Assembly (NCBI GenBank): GCA_022778545.1
Contig: JALFDW010000006.1
Span: 32,365 to 96,364, forward strand
Length of the DNA: 64,000 nucleotides
Direction of reading: 5' to 3'
DNA from: a bacterium
GTDB lineage: Bacteria; Bacillota; Clostridia; Christensenellales; CAG-138
Shown piece after piece: positions 16,443 to 25,771 of this stretch. Numbering within the stretch: position 1 is the stretch's first letter; each line of letters begins with the position of its first letter. The translations under genes and the position numbers were made by a program. Under the pieces are notes generated by a model. It worked only from the letters and a program-made list of their open reading frames with translations, searched no databases and had not been told where the DNA came from.

Positions 16443-18368
16443 TCAGTTGATCCGCTTGCCGGCGGAGTAGCCGTCCTTTTCGTAGATCTTGTTCCATGCG
16501 GTCAAACGCTGGATAAATTCCTCGTTGGTGGCAGTCTTGTCGAGCATGTTGATCATCTGCTCCGTCACTTCGGCAGGGTTGCCGGCAGCGAGCGTGCGGC
16601 GCATGGTGAACACGGCATCAAGCTCTTCTTTCGTGAGGAGAAGCTCCTCGCGGCGCGTGCCGGATTTGTAGATGTCGATGGCCGGGAAAATGCGCTTTTC
16701 GCTCATCTTGCGGTCAAGGTGGATCTCCATATTGCCCGTGCCCTTGAATTCCTCGTAAACGATGTCGTCCATGCGGCTGCCGGTCTCGATGAGCGCCGTT
16801 GCGATGATGGTGAGGCTGCCGCCGTTTTCGATGTTGCGCGCAGCGCCGAAGAAGCGCTTGGGCTTGTGCAGCGCGCCAGGGTCCATGCCGCCGGAAAGCG
16901 TTTTGCCCGTCGCCGGAATGGTGAGGTTATAAGCGCGCGCAAGCCGCGTGATGGAATCCATCAGCACCACGACATCCTTGCCCTGCTCCACAAGACGCAT
17001 GGCGCGTTCCTGCGTCATCTCCGCCACGCGGGTATGGTGTTCCGGCAGCTCGTCAAACGTGGAATACAGCACCTCGCCCTTGATGGAACGCTGCATATCC
17101 GTGACTTCCTCCGGCCGCTCATCGATGAGCAGTACGATCAGGTGCACGTCCGGATAGTTGTTGGTAATGCCGTGCGCAATGTTCTTCAGGAGCGTCGTTT
17201 TGCCGGATTTCGGCTGGCTGACGATCATGCCGCGCTGCCCCTTGCCGATGGGCGCAATGAGGTCGATCAGGCGGATGGCCAGGTTCTGGTCATGCCCGAG
17301 GCCGGGCGATTCCAGCGTGATGCGCTCGTTGGGGTAGATGGGAACGAGCTCCTCAAAGGGCTTGCGCATCTGCGCCTTTTCCGGCTCCTCGCCGTTGACG
17401 GCCGTGATGTAAAGCAGCGCAAGGAAACGCTCATTCTCCTTGGAAGGCCGCGTTTTCCCCGTAACGAGGTCACCGGTTTTCAGGTTGAAGCGGCGGATCT
17501 GCGCGATGGAAACATAAACGTCCCGGTTGCCGGGCAGGTAATTCTCCGAACGGAGGAAGCCGTAGCCGTCCGGCAGCACTTCGAGCACACCCTCGCAATC
17601 GCCGCACGCGCCGCCCTCGAGTAGCTCAGGCACGGCGGGGTTGCTCGTACCGTATTCCTTGTTGTAATAGCCCTCCGGCTTCTGTGGTCTGTAACCGTCC
17701 TCACCGTCATACTGGGGCATATAGTTTTCGCGCGGCTGATAATTTTCCTGCGGGGCGCGGTAGCTCTCCCGGTAGTCGGCGCTGCGGTTGTAATCCTGCC
17801 GGTAGCCGTTTTGATAGCCGCCGGGGTTCTGATATCCCTGGTAGTTGTCCTGGCGGCGGTTGTTGTAGCCGCCCTGATAGCCGGTATCGCGCCCCTGATT
17901 GTTGTAGCCGCCATAGGGCCGGTTCTGCGGCGTATAGCTCTGGTTATACTGGCGGCGATTGTTGTAGCCGCCCGGCTGATAGTCCTGGCGCGGCGCGCGG
18001 TACTGGGGCTGCTGCGGATAGCGTGTGCGCGGCTCGTATCCGCCGGAAGGCGTCACCGTTTCTCCGGCAGGAGCCGGTGCAGCGGTGGCAGCGGGCGTCT
18101 CCTGCGCCTGCTGTGCGGGCGCGGCGGGCTCTTCCCGCGTTTCTCGTTCCGCAGGCGTTTCCTGCGGTGCAGGAGCAGGGGCATCGGCTTTCGTTTCAGC
18201 CGCCGGCTGCACCTCCGCGCTCTGCCCGGCGCCTTCCACCCGGCCTCCGTTCATGATGATGTCGATGAGTTCACCCTTTCGATATTTCGTAAGCGATTTC
18301 ACGCCCTGCAGCTTTGCAATCTCGCGCAGATCGTTCAGGCTTTTTTCCTGCAATTGTTCTCTTGTCAC
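16443..18368 (-). CDS. rho: Transcription termination factor Rho with long prion-like insert
   Basis: 641 residues. Residues 1-42 are the SAP-like Rho N-terminal helix domain. Residues 43-108 are Ala/Pro/Glu-rich, and about 110-243 are a Tyr/Asn/Gln/Gly/Arg-rich low-complexity tract with GGYNN repeats. The RNA-binding cold-shock domain follows ([14 protein letters not shown]), then the ATPase core: Walker [11 protein letters not shown], Walker [26 protein letters not shown] (arginine region/Q-loop). The start is the GTG at 18368 after AAAGGAG; the upstream reading has no family resemblance. Rho stops untranslated transcripts; the insert may affect RNA binding or assembly. Confidence 0.95.
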   Translation of the reverse strand: MTREQLQEKSLNDLREIAKLQGVKSLTKYRKGELIDIIMNGGRVEGAGQSAEVQPAAETKADAPAPAPQETPAERETREEPAAPAQQAQETPAATAAPAPAGETVTPSGGYEPRTRYPQQPQYRAPRQDYQPGGYNNRRQYNQSYTPQNRPYGGYNNQGRDTGYQGGYNNRRQDNYQGYQNPGGYQNGYRQDYNRSADYRESYRAPQENYQPRENYMPQYDGEDGYRPQKPEGYYNKEYGTSNPAVPELLEGGACGDCEGVLEVLPDGYGFLRSENYLPGNRDVYVSIAQIRRFNLKTGDLVTGKTRPSKENERFLALLYITAVNGEEPEKAQMRKPFEELVPIYPNERITLESPGLGHDQNLAIRLIDLIAPIGKGQRGMIVSQPKSGKTTLLKNIAHGITNNYPDVHLIVLLIDERPEEVTDMQRSIKGEVLYSTFDELPEHHTRVAEMTQERAMRLVEQGKDVVVLMDSITRLARAYNLTIPATGKTLSGGMDPGALHKPKRFFGAARNIENGGSLTIIATALIETGSRMDDIVYEEFKGTGNMEIHLDRKMSEKRIFPAIDIYKSGTRREELLLTKEELDAVFTMRRTLAAGNPAEVTEQMINMLDKTATNEEFIQRLTAWNKIYEKDGYSAGKRIN

Positions 18369-18549
18369 GTTGCGGCTCCTTTCAAAAAAAACACTAAAAA
18401 ATTCAGACGACAGCTTTGTCATCTTATTGACCCGGTAATGTATCCTATCAAGTGCAGCATTTTTAAGATAATATTGAATATTATGCCCCGAAAGCTGGAA
18501 ATAAAACATTCTTCAAAAATGTTGCGTCATTTTATACCTGTTTTATCTT

Positions 18550-18578
18550 AATATAGCTTTACGCGCTGCACTTGTCAA
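18550..18578 (-). promoter_or_regulatory. Promoter of rho
   Basis: On the minus strand TTGACA (18578-18573) and TATATT (18555-18550) are 17 bp apart. The transcript has a ~175-nt leader, common for autoregulated rho genes. Confidence 0.78.
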
Positions 18579-18590
18579 GACAATATCTTG

Positions 18591-18620
18591 GTATTTTACC
18601 ACGATTTCACACATATATAT
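18591..18620 (+). promoter_or_regulatory. Candidate sigma-E (sporulation) promoter of yabP
   Basis: GTATTTT, 14 bp, then CATATATAT resembles the mother-cell sigma-E pattern (KMATATT-N14-CATACAnT). yabP and yabQ are sigma-E genes in Bacillus, which supports the call; the match itself is moderate. Confidence 0.4.
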
Positions 18621-18675
18621 TGAAATAGCCGCCGCTCCGGCAGAGCGGCAGCAATCACGGGGAGGAAATAGAAAC

Positions 18676-18969
18676 ATGGATCCAAGGATAAGCGAAGCGG
18701 GCACGATGCGCATCCGCACCCATTCCATTCACATCGATAACCGGGAGCTCATCAGCGTAACGGGAGTAAAGGATGTGGCAAGTTTCAACGAACAGGAGGT
18801 GGAGCTTCTGACCGAAGCGGGCGACCTGCGCATTGAAGGAAACGAGCTGCGCATCACAAAGCTCAGCCTGGATGAAGGGCAGGTCATCGTGGAAGGCGAG
18901 ATCGTTGCGCTCGAATATGCGGAAGCCCCCGCGGAACGCGGTTCTCTGTTTTCGCGGATGTTCCGGTAA
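18676..18969 (+). CDS. yabP: Sporulation protein YabP
   Basis: 97 residues of the YabP/YqfC family: an all-beta protein with IDNRELISVTGVKDVASFNE near the start and LRIEGNELRITKLSLDEG in the middle. YabP is made in the mother cell and needed for spore cortex formation in Bacillus. It is followed after 3 bp by yabQ and then divIC, the conserved Firmicute order. GGGGAGGAAATAGAAAC lies upstream of the ATG. Confidence 0.92.
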   Translation: MDPRISEAGTMRIRTHSIHIDNRELISVTGVKDVASFNEQEVELLTEAGDLRIEGNELRITKLSLDEGQVIVEGEIVALEYAEAPAERGSLFSRMFR

Positions 18970-18972
18970 GGC

Positions 18973-19308
18973 ATGACGGGTACAGTCGGCGAGATCCCCA
19001 TTTTTCTCGGCGCAGTCTACGGCGGGCTTGTGATCGGCCTCGTCTTCACCGCGTTCCGGGGCCTGCATGCGCTGTTTGGCGGCGGACGCATTTCCGACGC
19101 CCTGCTTGACGTGCTGTTTTATCTGCTTGCCGGCGTGATTGCGGCGCTCACCCTTTACCGCATCAACGGCGGCACGCTGCGTCTGTACGCACTCCTTGGC
19201 ATCGCGGCAGGCGTATTCGCCGCAATATCTTCCGTGGATTCGCTTCTTTGCGCTCTTGCGCAAAAGCTGCAAAACTCGCACAGCAAATTTACAAAAAAAC
19301 GCTTGTAA
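18973..19308 (+). CDS. yabQ: Sporulation protein YabQ
   Basis: 111 residues, with three or four hydrophobic helices (GAVYGGLVIGLVFTAFRG, LLDVLFYLLAGVIAALTLYR, and LYALLGIAAGVFAA), matching the YabQ family that localises to the forespore membrane and is required for cortex synthesis. It lies directly after yabP and is probably co-translated with it. Confidence 0.88.
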   Translation: MTGTVGEIPIFLGAVYGGLVIGLVFTAFRGLHALFGGGRISDALLDVLFYLLAGVIAALTLYRINGGTLRLYALLGIAAGVFAAISSVDSLLCALAQKLQNSHSKFTKKRL

Positions 19309-19365
19309 TCCATGGAAAAATCCATTATAAATATTATAGGGAAATTATCCTGCAAAGGAGAAGCA

Positions 19366-19653
19366 ATGGCTCAAAAGCGGAAATTCCGTATCACGCCCAA
19401 ATTTATCGTACTGCTTGCAGCGCTGTGCGTTATTTTTGCGTGCACGCTGTATATTTCCCAGGAGCAGAAGCTCAAGGAAATCGCCGACAAGGAAGCCGCC
19501 CTGCAGGAAGAATACTCTGCGCTGCAAAACGAGGAACAACGCCTCCAATACATGATCGAATACGCAAAGAGCGAAGAATACCTCATCCAGTATGCCCGCG
19601 AAAAGCTCGGCCTCGTTCTGCCGGATGACATCAAATTCGACATTGAAGAATAG
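19366..19653 (+). CDS. FtsB/DivIC-family cell division protein
   Basis: 95 residues: a short basic N-terminus, one transmembrane helix (FIVLLAALCVIFACTLYI), then a leucine-zipper-like coiled coil (QEQKLKEIADKEAALQEEY...) and the family's C-terminal YAREKLGLVLPDD motif. It belongs to the septum-formation DivIC/FtsB/FtsL group. The ATG at 19366 follows AAAGGAGAAGCA; upstream in-frame codons are less likely. Position after yabPQ matches divIC of Bacillus. Confidence 0.9.
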   Translation: MAQKRKFRITPKFIVLLAALCVIFACTLYISQEQKLKEIADKEAALQEEYSALQNEEQRLQYMIEYAKSEEYLIQYAREKLGLVLPDDIKFDIEE

Positions 19654-19734
19654 CAGCGCCGCAGATATGCGCGCGATGCCAAACCCCGTCCGGCGTGCCA
19701 AAGGCGCGCCGTTCTGCTGCAAAAAGGAGGAACC

Positions 19735-20589
19735 ATGAAAAAAGCTGATTTTGCCGTGATCGACATCGGAAGCAACTCCATCCGCTATCTCGGCAGCGCG
19801 CCGGAAAAGTGCCTCGTCACAACGCGCCTTGCGGAAGGGCTCGTTTCCACCGGCACGCTTTCGGAAGCCGCCATGGAACGCAGCGTCGCAGCGATCACCT
19901 CCTTTGCCGAAAAAGCGCGTGCGGAAGGGCTAATGCCCGCCGCCTACGCAACGAGCGCCGTGCGGGATGCGCGCAACAGCGCGGATTTTCTCGCCCGCGT
20001 GGAGGCAGCCTGCAGCGTGCGCATCGATGTGCTTTCCGGCGAGCGTGAAGCGCAGTATGCCCGCCTTGGCGCAGCGGAAGAAGGCGGCATCGTGGACATT
20101 GGCGGCGGTTCCAGCCAGCTTGTCACGGAAGGCTTTGCCGCAAGTTACCCCGTCGGCTGCGTGCGCGCCAAGGAATGGGGCGAGCAGAGCGGCGCGCAAT
20201 CGTTCGATGCGCTGCAGGAAGCATTGTTTTCCCGTTTCATGGGCATCTACCGTTTCCCCCGCCTGTTCGTGCCGCATTGGACAGGCGTTGGCGGCACGAT
20301 CACGACCGTTGCCGCCCTTTCCCGTAACATGAGCGTTTACGACCGTTCCGCAGTGGCCTCAATCGTGCTTTCCCGGGAGGATGTTGAAGCGCAGGCGCAC
20401 GCGCTCTATTCTATGGGCGATGCAGAGCGGGCGCAGCATCCGCTGCTTATGGAGCGGCACGACGTCATCGTGGAAGGCGCTCTGATCCTGCTTTACATCA
20501 TGCGCGGCATGGGCATTTATGAGCTGCATGTGTCCGATGCGGACGGCATGGAAGGGTACCGGGCGTATCTTGCCGCAAAAGACGAATAA
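19735..20589 (+). CDS. Ppx/GppA-type phosphatase domain protein
   Basis: 284 residues of the actin-like ATPase fold, with phosphate loops VIDIGSNSIRYL near the N-terminus and GGIVDIGGGSSQLV in the middle, and a TGVGGTITTVAAL segment later. This is the ~300-residue, single-catalytic-unit form found downstream of divIC in many Clostridia. The family cleaves polyphosphate or pppGpp. Which of these it uses cannot be judged from sequence. AAAAAGGAGGAACC precedes the ATG. Confidence 0.85.
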   Translation: MKKADFAVIDIGSNSIRYLGSAPEKCLVTTRLAEGLVSTGTLSEAAMERSVAAITSFAEKARAEGLMPAAYATSAVRDARNSADFLARVEAACSVRIDVLSGEREAQYARLGAAEEGGIVDIGGGSSQLVTEGFAASYPVGCVRAKEWGEQSGAQSFDALQEALFSRFMGIYRFPRLFVPHWTGVGGTITTVAALSRNMSVYDRSAVASIVLSREDVEAQAHALYSMGDAERAQHPLLMERHDVIVEGALILLYIMRGMGIYELHVSDADGMEGYRAYLAAKDE

Positions 20590-20606
20590 GATCTTGTTTT
20601 CACAGC

Positions 20607-20641
20607 AATGCCCCCATTCCTCATCGGAAGGGGGCATTTTA
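20607..20641 (+). terminator. Terminator after ppx/gppA-like gene
   Basis: AATGCCCCC and GGGGGCATT pair, extended by TTCC/GGAA within, and are followed by TTTATT. Confidence 0.82.
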
Positions 20642-20695
20642 TTGCCTGCAAAGCGTTTTCCTTTTATTTACCACAGATGCGGAGAGAATTCCCTC

Positions 20696-21037
20696 TCATT
20701 TCCCCTTCAGCCGCTCCGCGGCTTCAACGAGCGTATCGAGAAAAGCTCCCTCTCCCCAGGTGTTGATCTTAAAGAGCATCGCCTGACTGCCGCCGGAGGT
20801 GATCGCCGAAAGGAACAGCTCCTGCCCGTTGCCCAGGAGCGTTACCGCCATACTGACCCGGTTGCCGCCGAGCGCGCTGTATCGTTCATATACGCGCACG
20901 GCGCAGCGCACCGAACCCATGTGGTAGTCGCTGCCATCCTCATAAGAGGCGGTGGAACTTGCGTTCATGATCGCATCATCCAATGCGCTGAGGACTGCGT
21001 CGAAGCTGCCGGTGAGTCTCGTTTCATATTTTGCCAT
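20696..21037 (-). CDS. Conserved hypothetical protein, DUF6054-like
   Basis: 113 residues with no signal peptide or membrane helix. It has the pattern MAKYETRLTGSFDAVL, then ASYEDGSDYHMGSVRCAVRVYERYS and GGNRVSMAVTLLG, which I associate with the DUF6054 family of small Firmicute proteins. A role is unknown. It lies after the citrate lyase genes on the same strand but 36 bp downstream of citXG reads as a separate unit with its own GGGGAGGA ribosome site upstream of 21037. Confidence 0.6.
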   Translation of the reverse strand: MAKYETRLTGSFDAVLSALDDAIMNASSTASYEDGSDYHMGSVRCAVRVYERYSALGGNRVSMAVTLLGNGQELFLSAITSGGSQAMLFKINTWGEGAFLDTLVEAAERLKGK

Positions 21038-21072
21038 GTGTTGTCCTCCCCGTTCCGCGTAATTATACGGCT

Positions 21073-22392
21073 TTATTTTACCACATCCTGTGCCGTTTCT
21101 TCCAGCGCATACAGCAGCGCCGCAAGCGCGAGCATGTCCGCGCTGCCGCCGGGGCTCAGGTTGCGCCGGATGAATTCCGCATCGAGTGCCGCAAGCGCCG
21201 CCAACCGTTCCGCTTCAGGCAGGGCGAGCACCGCCCGTGCCTGCTCCTGCGCAAAGCAAAGCCCTTCCTCCCCGCCGCGGTGCAGCAGGTTGGTGTCCGA
21301 AAGGCCGGCCATGATGTGCGGGAGCGTCAGCGCAAGCGCGTCGTTTTCGCTCTTTCCGTCTTTCCGGTATGCGGCATATCGTTCCGCCGCAGCCCGCGCC
21401 GCAGGGAACCCCTCCGCCGCTTCGCCCCGCGCACCGCGCACGGCATAGCGCGCGTAAATGCGCTCGCCGTTCGTCTCCGGGCATGTGCCCGCGCGCCGGA
21501 GTTCCGCTTCCATGTCGCTCTGCGCAAGCGCCGCCGCATGGGAGGCCGCTTCGCCGCCCCGGCGCAGCGCAAGCGCCTTGCCCGCAAGCAGCAGCCCCAT
21601 GGAAAAGATCGCGCCCTTGTGCGTGTTCACGCCGCCGGTCGCTGCAAACATCGCGCGTTCCGCCAAAAGCCCTTCCGTGCGCAATGCGGCCATCAGCGTC
21701 TCCGGCGCAGCCTCGTACTGTTCGAGCGCAAGCGCCGCCATGCGCGCAAAATGCGGTTTCAGCGCCGCCGCGCTCCTGTAAAACAGCGCAAGGTCCATAT
21801 CCCGGTGCGCGCCGTTGTTGTTCCGGTCCACAAGGCCGGGCTTCGGCGTTGCCTCCACCTCCGCGGTCAGCGCGCCGCAGGCTAACCCCGCAAGATGTTT
21901 CGCCGCGAAGCTGCAAAGCAGGGCATCTGTGCTCCTTACGATCTCCGAAAGGCCGTGCGCTCTGCTCCGCGCGCAGCCCGTGACCGGCGCACCGCAGACG
22001 ATGCAGCGCCGCTCCGCACCCCGGGAGAGCTTCTCCCCATCCATGTTGATAACGTCGATGTCAAACAGGCGCGCAGCCGCGTCGGCCTCTTCAATGGCGA
22101 CCATCCTGCGCTTTGTTTCCTCCGCGCTTTCATCAAACACAAAGAAGGCCTCGCAGCCCGTCTTTTCCCGCCAGACCTCCCGGAACAGCGCGGGCGGCAT
22201 TGCGTCCTCGATGCGGCGCACACCCTCAAAGAACACAAGCTCGGTGAGCGGTGTGCGTTTCACCTCCCCTGCGATGTTCATCGTAAAGCAAACAATGGGC
22301 CGCGCGAATCGTTCGGTCAGTGCCCGCTGTTTTTCCGCCCGGCGTTCGCGCGCCGAGAGCATTTCATCCAATGTGATCTTTGATATATTCAT
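21073..22392 (-). CDS. citXG: Fused CitX/CitG: citrate lyase prosthetic-group maturation
   Basis: About 439 residues. Residues 1-170 are CitX (apo-citrate lyase phosphoribosyl-dephospho-CoA transferase), starting with an ITLDEMLSARERRAEKQRALTE-like helix. Residues ~175-439 are CitG (triphosphoribosyl-dephospho-CoA synthase) with GLVDRNNNGAHRDMDL and GVNTHKGAIFSMGLLL. Together they make and attach the 2'-(5''-phosphoribosyl)-3'-dephospho-CoA group to CitD. The gene overlaps citC by 29 bp. The ATG at 22392 is chosen; another lies nine bases upstream. Confidence 0.9.
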   Translation of the reverse strand: MNISKITLDEMLSARERRAEKQRALTERFARPIVCFTMNIAGEVKRTPLTELVFFEGVRRIEDAMPPALFREVWREKTGCEAFFVFDESAEETKRRMVAIEEADAAARLFDIDVINMDGEKLSRGAERRCIVCGAPVTGCARSRAHGLSEIVRSTDALLCSFAAKHLAGLACGALTAEVEATPKPGLVDRNNNGAHRDMDLALFYRSAAALKPHFARMAALALEQYEAAPETLMAALRTEGLLAERAMFAATGGVNTHKGAIFSMGLLLAGKALALRRGGEAASHAAALAQSDMEAELRRAGTCPETNGERIYARYAVRGARGEAAEGFPAARAAAERYAAYRKDGKSENDALALTLPHIMAGLSDTNLLHRGGEEGLCFAQEQARAVLALPEAERLAALAALDAEFIRRNLSPGGSADMLALAALLYALEETAQDVVK

Positions 22393-23341
22393 ACGTTGCA
22401 TCCGGGACGAGTTCCCGAATGCCGGCGAGGTCGCCCGCTTCCATGAGGGCGCGCACGCGGCTTGCGGAAATGCCGTCCTTTCGTTCGATCTCGATCAGCT
22501 CAATGCCGGAAGCCGGCAAAAGCTGCTTCATACGTTCGTTATAAGCCCGCGTCACGGGGCAGAACGGCTCCGTGCCCACAAAGCGCCGCGTGATGTGCAG
22601 CGCAGGGGCAATGCGTTCCGTGAAGATCGCAATATCAAGGTCCGTTTGCACGTTTGCGGTCGATGCCCGATCCTTGATAAAATACGTCGGGAACGTTGCG
22701 CGGGATACGAGATAATCCCGGCTTTCTGTAACGATCACGTTTTTGATATCCGCCGTGCCGCGGCGTACAAGGTCAAAGCGTACCTTTGCGGGAAATGCCG
22801 AAGCATCCTCGCTCACGACGAACAGATACAGCAGGTCACAGGCCTTCGCCGCCGTCTCCACAAGGTATCGGTGACCGTTGGTGAAGGGGTTGCAGTTCAT
22901 GACGCACGCGCCGATGCGCTCCGCCCCCTCCCGCCGCTCAATGGCAGCAAGGAATTTGCCGATGCCGTCCTTTTTGTCCTCCATCATGAGGACGCTCCCC
23001 GTATGCGCCACAGGGTAAAACCCAAGCGAACGGAACATGCGCTCGTTTTCCGGCTTGGTGTAAAGGAACAGGTGGCCGATCCCTTCCCGCCAGGCATAGC
23101 TCACAAGCTCACTTACGACCGTGGCCGCCGCGCCGGTCCCCTCCGCAGAAGGGTCCACCGCAATGTACTTGAGCACCCGCCCATCCAGAGAACCCGTGGC
23201 AACGATCGTGCCGTCCTCCTCGCGCAGGGCAACATAAAAATCAGCGGCTCCCTCCATCGTGAGGCCGCGTCGCGCCAAAAACGCCTGAATTTCCAAGAGG
23301 CGCGCCCCGGAAAGAGGCGCGCCTGTTTCGATGTTATACAT
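22364..23341 (-). CDS. citC: [Citrate (pro-3S)-lyase] ligase
   Basis: 325 residues. An N-terminal GNAT-like domain (KYIAVDPSAEGTGAAATVVSEL) is followed by a nucleotidyltransferase domain with VMNCNPFTNGHRYLVE (HxGH-like) and a C-terminal ERKDGISASRVR motif. CitC acetylates the CitD prosthetic group with acetate and ATP, activating citrate lyase. Its ATG overlaps the citF stop by one base (TAATG). Confidence 0.92.
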   Translation of the reverse strand: MYNIETGAPLSGARLLEIQAFLARRGLTMEGAADFYVALREEDGTIVATGSLDGRVLKYIAVDPSAEGTGAAATVVSELVSYAWREGIGHLFLYTKPENERMFRSLGFYPVAHTGSVLMMEDKKDGIGKFLAAIERREGAERIGACVMNCNPFTNGHRYLVETAAKACDLLYLFVVSEDASAFPAKVRFDLVRRGTADIKNVIVTESRDYLVSRATFPTYFIKDRASTANVQTDLDIAIFTERIAPALHITRRFVGTEPFCPVTRAYNERMKQLLPASGIELIEIERKDGISASRVRALMEAGDLAGIRELVPDATYEYIKDHIG

Positions 23342-24879
23342 TATTCTTCATCAATCTGGTGGATCACATCGATGACGGTGTTGTCGCGGTACATCACGAC
23401 GCCGACGATCCTGTCCTTATACTTGATGGGTTCCGGCTTGCCGACGATGCGCTCACAGCGGTCACGCAGCGCCTCGATGGTGGTAACAGGCAGGCCCGCT
23501 TCCTCGAGAAGCGCCTTGATCTCCGGGCGGTTCGGGTTCACCGCAACGCCCTGATCGGTCACGACCACGTCCACGACGCTGCCGGGCGTAACGACCGTGT
23601 TCACCTTATTCACGATGGTGGGGATGCGGCCGCGGGTGAGCGGGGCAACCACAACGGAGAGGCTTGCACCGGCTGCGGTGTCCGGATGGCCGCCGATCGC
23701 GCCGCGGATGACGCCGTCCGAACCGGTCATGACGTTCACGTTGAAGTCGGTGTCGATCTCAAGCGCGGAGAGGATGACGAAATCCAGCTCGTTGACCGCC
23801 GCGCCCTTGTTCAGGTAGCTCGCATAGACGGAAGCGTCGATCTGCTGATGGAAGCGGTTGTTCTTGAGGGAGTTCGCCGCGATGAGGTCGAAGGACTGCA
23901 CGTCGAGGATCTTGTCCACAAGGCCTTCCTCGTGCATTTCGACGATCTGGCCGGTGATGCCGCCGAGCGCGAAGCGCGCGTGGATGTTCTTTTCGATCAT
24001 CTTCTCACGCAGATAGCGCGCGGTCGCAAGGCTCGCGCCGCCGGAGCCCATCTGCATGGAGAAGCCATCGTAGAAGTAGCCGCTCGCTTCGATGACGTCC
24101 GCAGCGGTCTTTGCGATGAGGAGCTCCTTCGGGTTCTTCGTGAAGCGCGTAGCGCCGCTCATGATGCCCTTGGGGTCGCCGATGGAATCGACCTTCACGA
24201 CATAGTCCACATTGGATTCCGGAATGCCGTAAGGCGCGTTGGGGAAGCGCACGAGATGGTCGGTGATGATGACGCACTTGTCCGCATGGAGGGCGTCCAG
24301 CTTTGCATAGCCGAGGGAGCCGCAGCAGGTGGCGTTCTCTTCATCGCGGTTGTAGCCGTTGGCGTTGCCGTACGGGTCGCAGGAAGGCGCGCCGAGGAAC
24401 GCAACGTCAATGTGCAGCTCGCCGGACTCGATGGCTGCCGCGCGGCCGCCATGGGAGCGGAACACGATCGGGAAATCCATCAGGCCGCGGGAAACTTCTT
24501 CCGCGAGCTTGCCGCGCAGGCCGCTCGTTTCGATGTGGGTGATGACGCCGTTCTTCACATGCTCAATTAGCGGAGCGTGGATGTCCGTCAGGGAGCTTGC
24601 GGCAAGGGTCAGGTTTTTGATGCCCATTTTGGCGATCTCATCCACAACCATGTTCACGACGTAGTCGCCGTTGCGGAAATGATGGTGGAAGGAGATGGTC
24701 ATGCCATCCCGAAGGCCGGTAAGGCGGATCGCATCCGAAAGGGTGGGCACGACCTTGTTCTTCGTGCTCATGCGCTCGCTGAAGGTCTCCTTCGGCTTTG
24801 CGGGCGTGCCGGCAAAGCTGCCGTGCTGCGCGGTGATCTCATTGATATGCGGGATTTTCTTGGTATCGATGGTATTCAT
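23341..24879 (-). CDS. citF: Citrate lyase alpha subunit (citrate CoA-transferase)
   Basis: 512 residues. CitF exchanges acetyl for citryl on the acyl carrier protein. Recognisable segments are RDGMTISFHHHFRNGDYV, ETSGLRGKLAEEVSRG, FLGAPSCDPYGNANG and MGSGGASLATARYL. The length is normal for the family. It follows citE by 4 bp. No frameshift is seen. Confidence 0.95.
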   Translation of the reverse strand: MNTIDTKKIPHINEITAQHGSFAGTPAKPKETFSERMSTKNKVVPTLSDAIRLTGLRDGMTISFHHHFRNGDYVVNMVVDEIAKMGIKNLTLAASSLTDIHAPLIEHVKNGVITHIETSGLRGKLAEEVSRGLMDFPIVFRSHGGRAAAIESGELHIDVAFLGAPSCDPYGNANGYNRDEENATCCGSLGYAKLDALHADKCVIITDHLVRFPNAPYGIPESNVDYVVKVDSIGDPKGIMSGATRFTKNPKELLIAKTAADVIEASGYFYDGFSMQMGSGGASLATARYLREKMIEKNIHARFALGGITGQIVEMHEEGLVDKILDVQSFDLIAANSLKNNRFHQQIDASVYASYLNKGAAVNELDFVILSALEIDTDFNVNVMTGSDGVIRGAIGGHPDTAAGASLSVVVAPLTRGRIPTIVNKVNTVVTPGSVVDVVVTDQGVAVNPNRPEIKALLEEAGLPVTTIEALRDRCERIVGKPEPIKYKDRIVGVVMYRDNTVIDVIHQIDEE

Positions 24880-24883
24880 GGCG

Positions 24884-25771
24884 TTAAACCTCCTCTACGG
24901 GCGTGACGCTGGCCGCTTCGGCAAGGTCAAGGAGATAGCGTGCGCGCGTTACGATGGGCTTGTCGATCATCTTGCCGTTCAGGCTGATGACGCCGCTGCC
25001 GCGGCGCTCGGCTTCTTCTGCCGCTTCGATGACGGCGCGCGCCTTGGTGAGATCCTTCTCGCTCGGCATGAACACCTTGTGCAGCGGCGGGATCTGGCGC
25101 GGGTTGATGACGCTCTTTCCGTCAAAGCCAAGCTGGCGGATGAGCTTTGCTTCCTTGATGAAGCCTTCCTCATTGTTGACATCGCTATACACGGTGTCGA
25201 GCGCGTCGATGCCGGCAGCGCGTGCCGCGTTGAGGATCATGCAGCGGGCGAAGAACAGCTCCGTGCCGTCACTGCGGACGGTCTTAAGGTCGGTCACATA
25301 GTCCTCTGCGCCGAGGGCGATGCCGATGAGGCGCTTGGAGGAGAACGCGATCTCCATGGCGTTGAGCACGCCGCGGCCGCTCTCGATGGCAGCCATCATG
25401 CCCGTCGTGCCAACGGGGATGCCGGCTTCGCGCTCGATGCGCTCGATCTCGCGCTCGCAGTCGATCACGTCCTGCGCGCACTCCGTCTTGGGCAGGCGGA
25501 TCACGTCAGGCTTTGCGCGGACGATCGCCTCAAGATCCTGTACGCCCAGGCCGGAGGAAAGGTCATTGATGCGCACGACAAGCTCTTTGTTGCCGTACTT
25601 CAGGTTGGAAAGTGCGTTATAAACGAGGAAGCGCGCCGCGTCCTTTTCGTTGATGGAAACGGAATCCTCAAGGTCAAACATGATGGAATCCGAGCCATAG
25701 ATATGTGCGTCGCGGATCATGCCCGGGTTGTTGCCCGGGACAAACAGCATGCTGCGTCTTAACCGTTTCAT
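24884..25771 (-). CDS. citE: Citrate lyase beta subunit (citryl-ACP lyase)
   Basis: 295 residues of the HpcH/HpaI aldolase fold: RRSMLFVPGNNPGMI at the start, FDLEDSV and MAAIESGRGVLNA in the middle, with metal-binding Glu and Asp residues in place (GIALGAEDYVTDL). It splits citryl-ACP into oxaloacetate and acetyl-ACP. The ATG overlaps the citD stop by 4 bp, so the two subunits are translationally coupled. Confidence 0.95.
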   Translation of the reverse strand: MKRLRRSMLFVPGNNPGMIRDAHIYGSDSIMFDLEDSVSINEKDAARFLVYNALSNLKYGNKELVVRINDLSSGLGVQDLEAIVRAKPDVIRLPKTECAQDVIDCEREIERIEREAGIPVGTTGMMAAIESGRGVLNAMEIAFSSKRLIGIALGAEDYVTDLKTVRSDGTELFFARCMILNAARAAGIDALDTVYSDVNNEEGFIKEAKLIRQLGFDGKSVINPRQIPPLHKVFMPSEKDLTKARAVIEAAEEAERRGSGVISLNGKMIDKPIVTRARYLLDLAEAASVTPVEEV

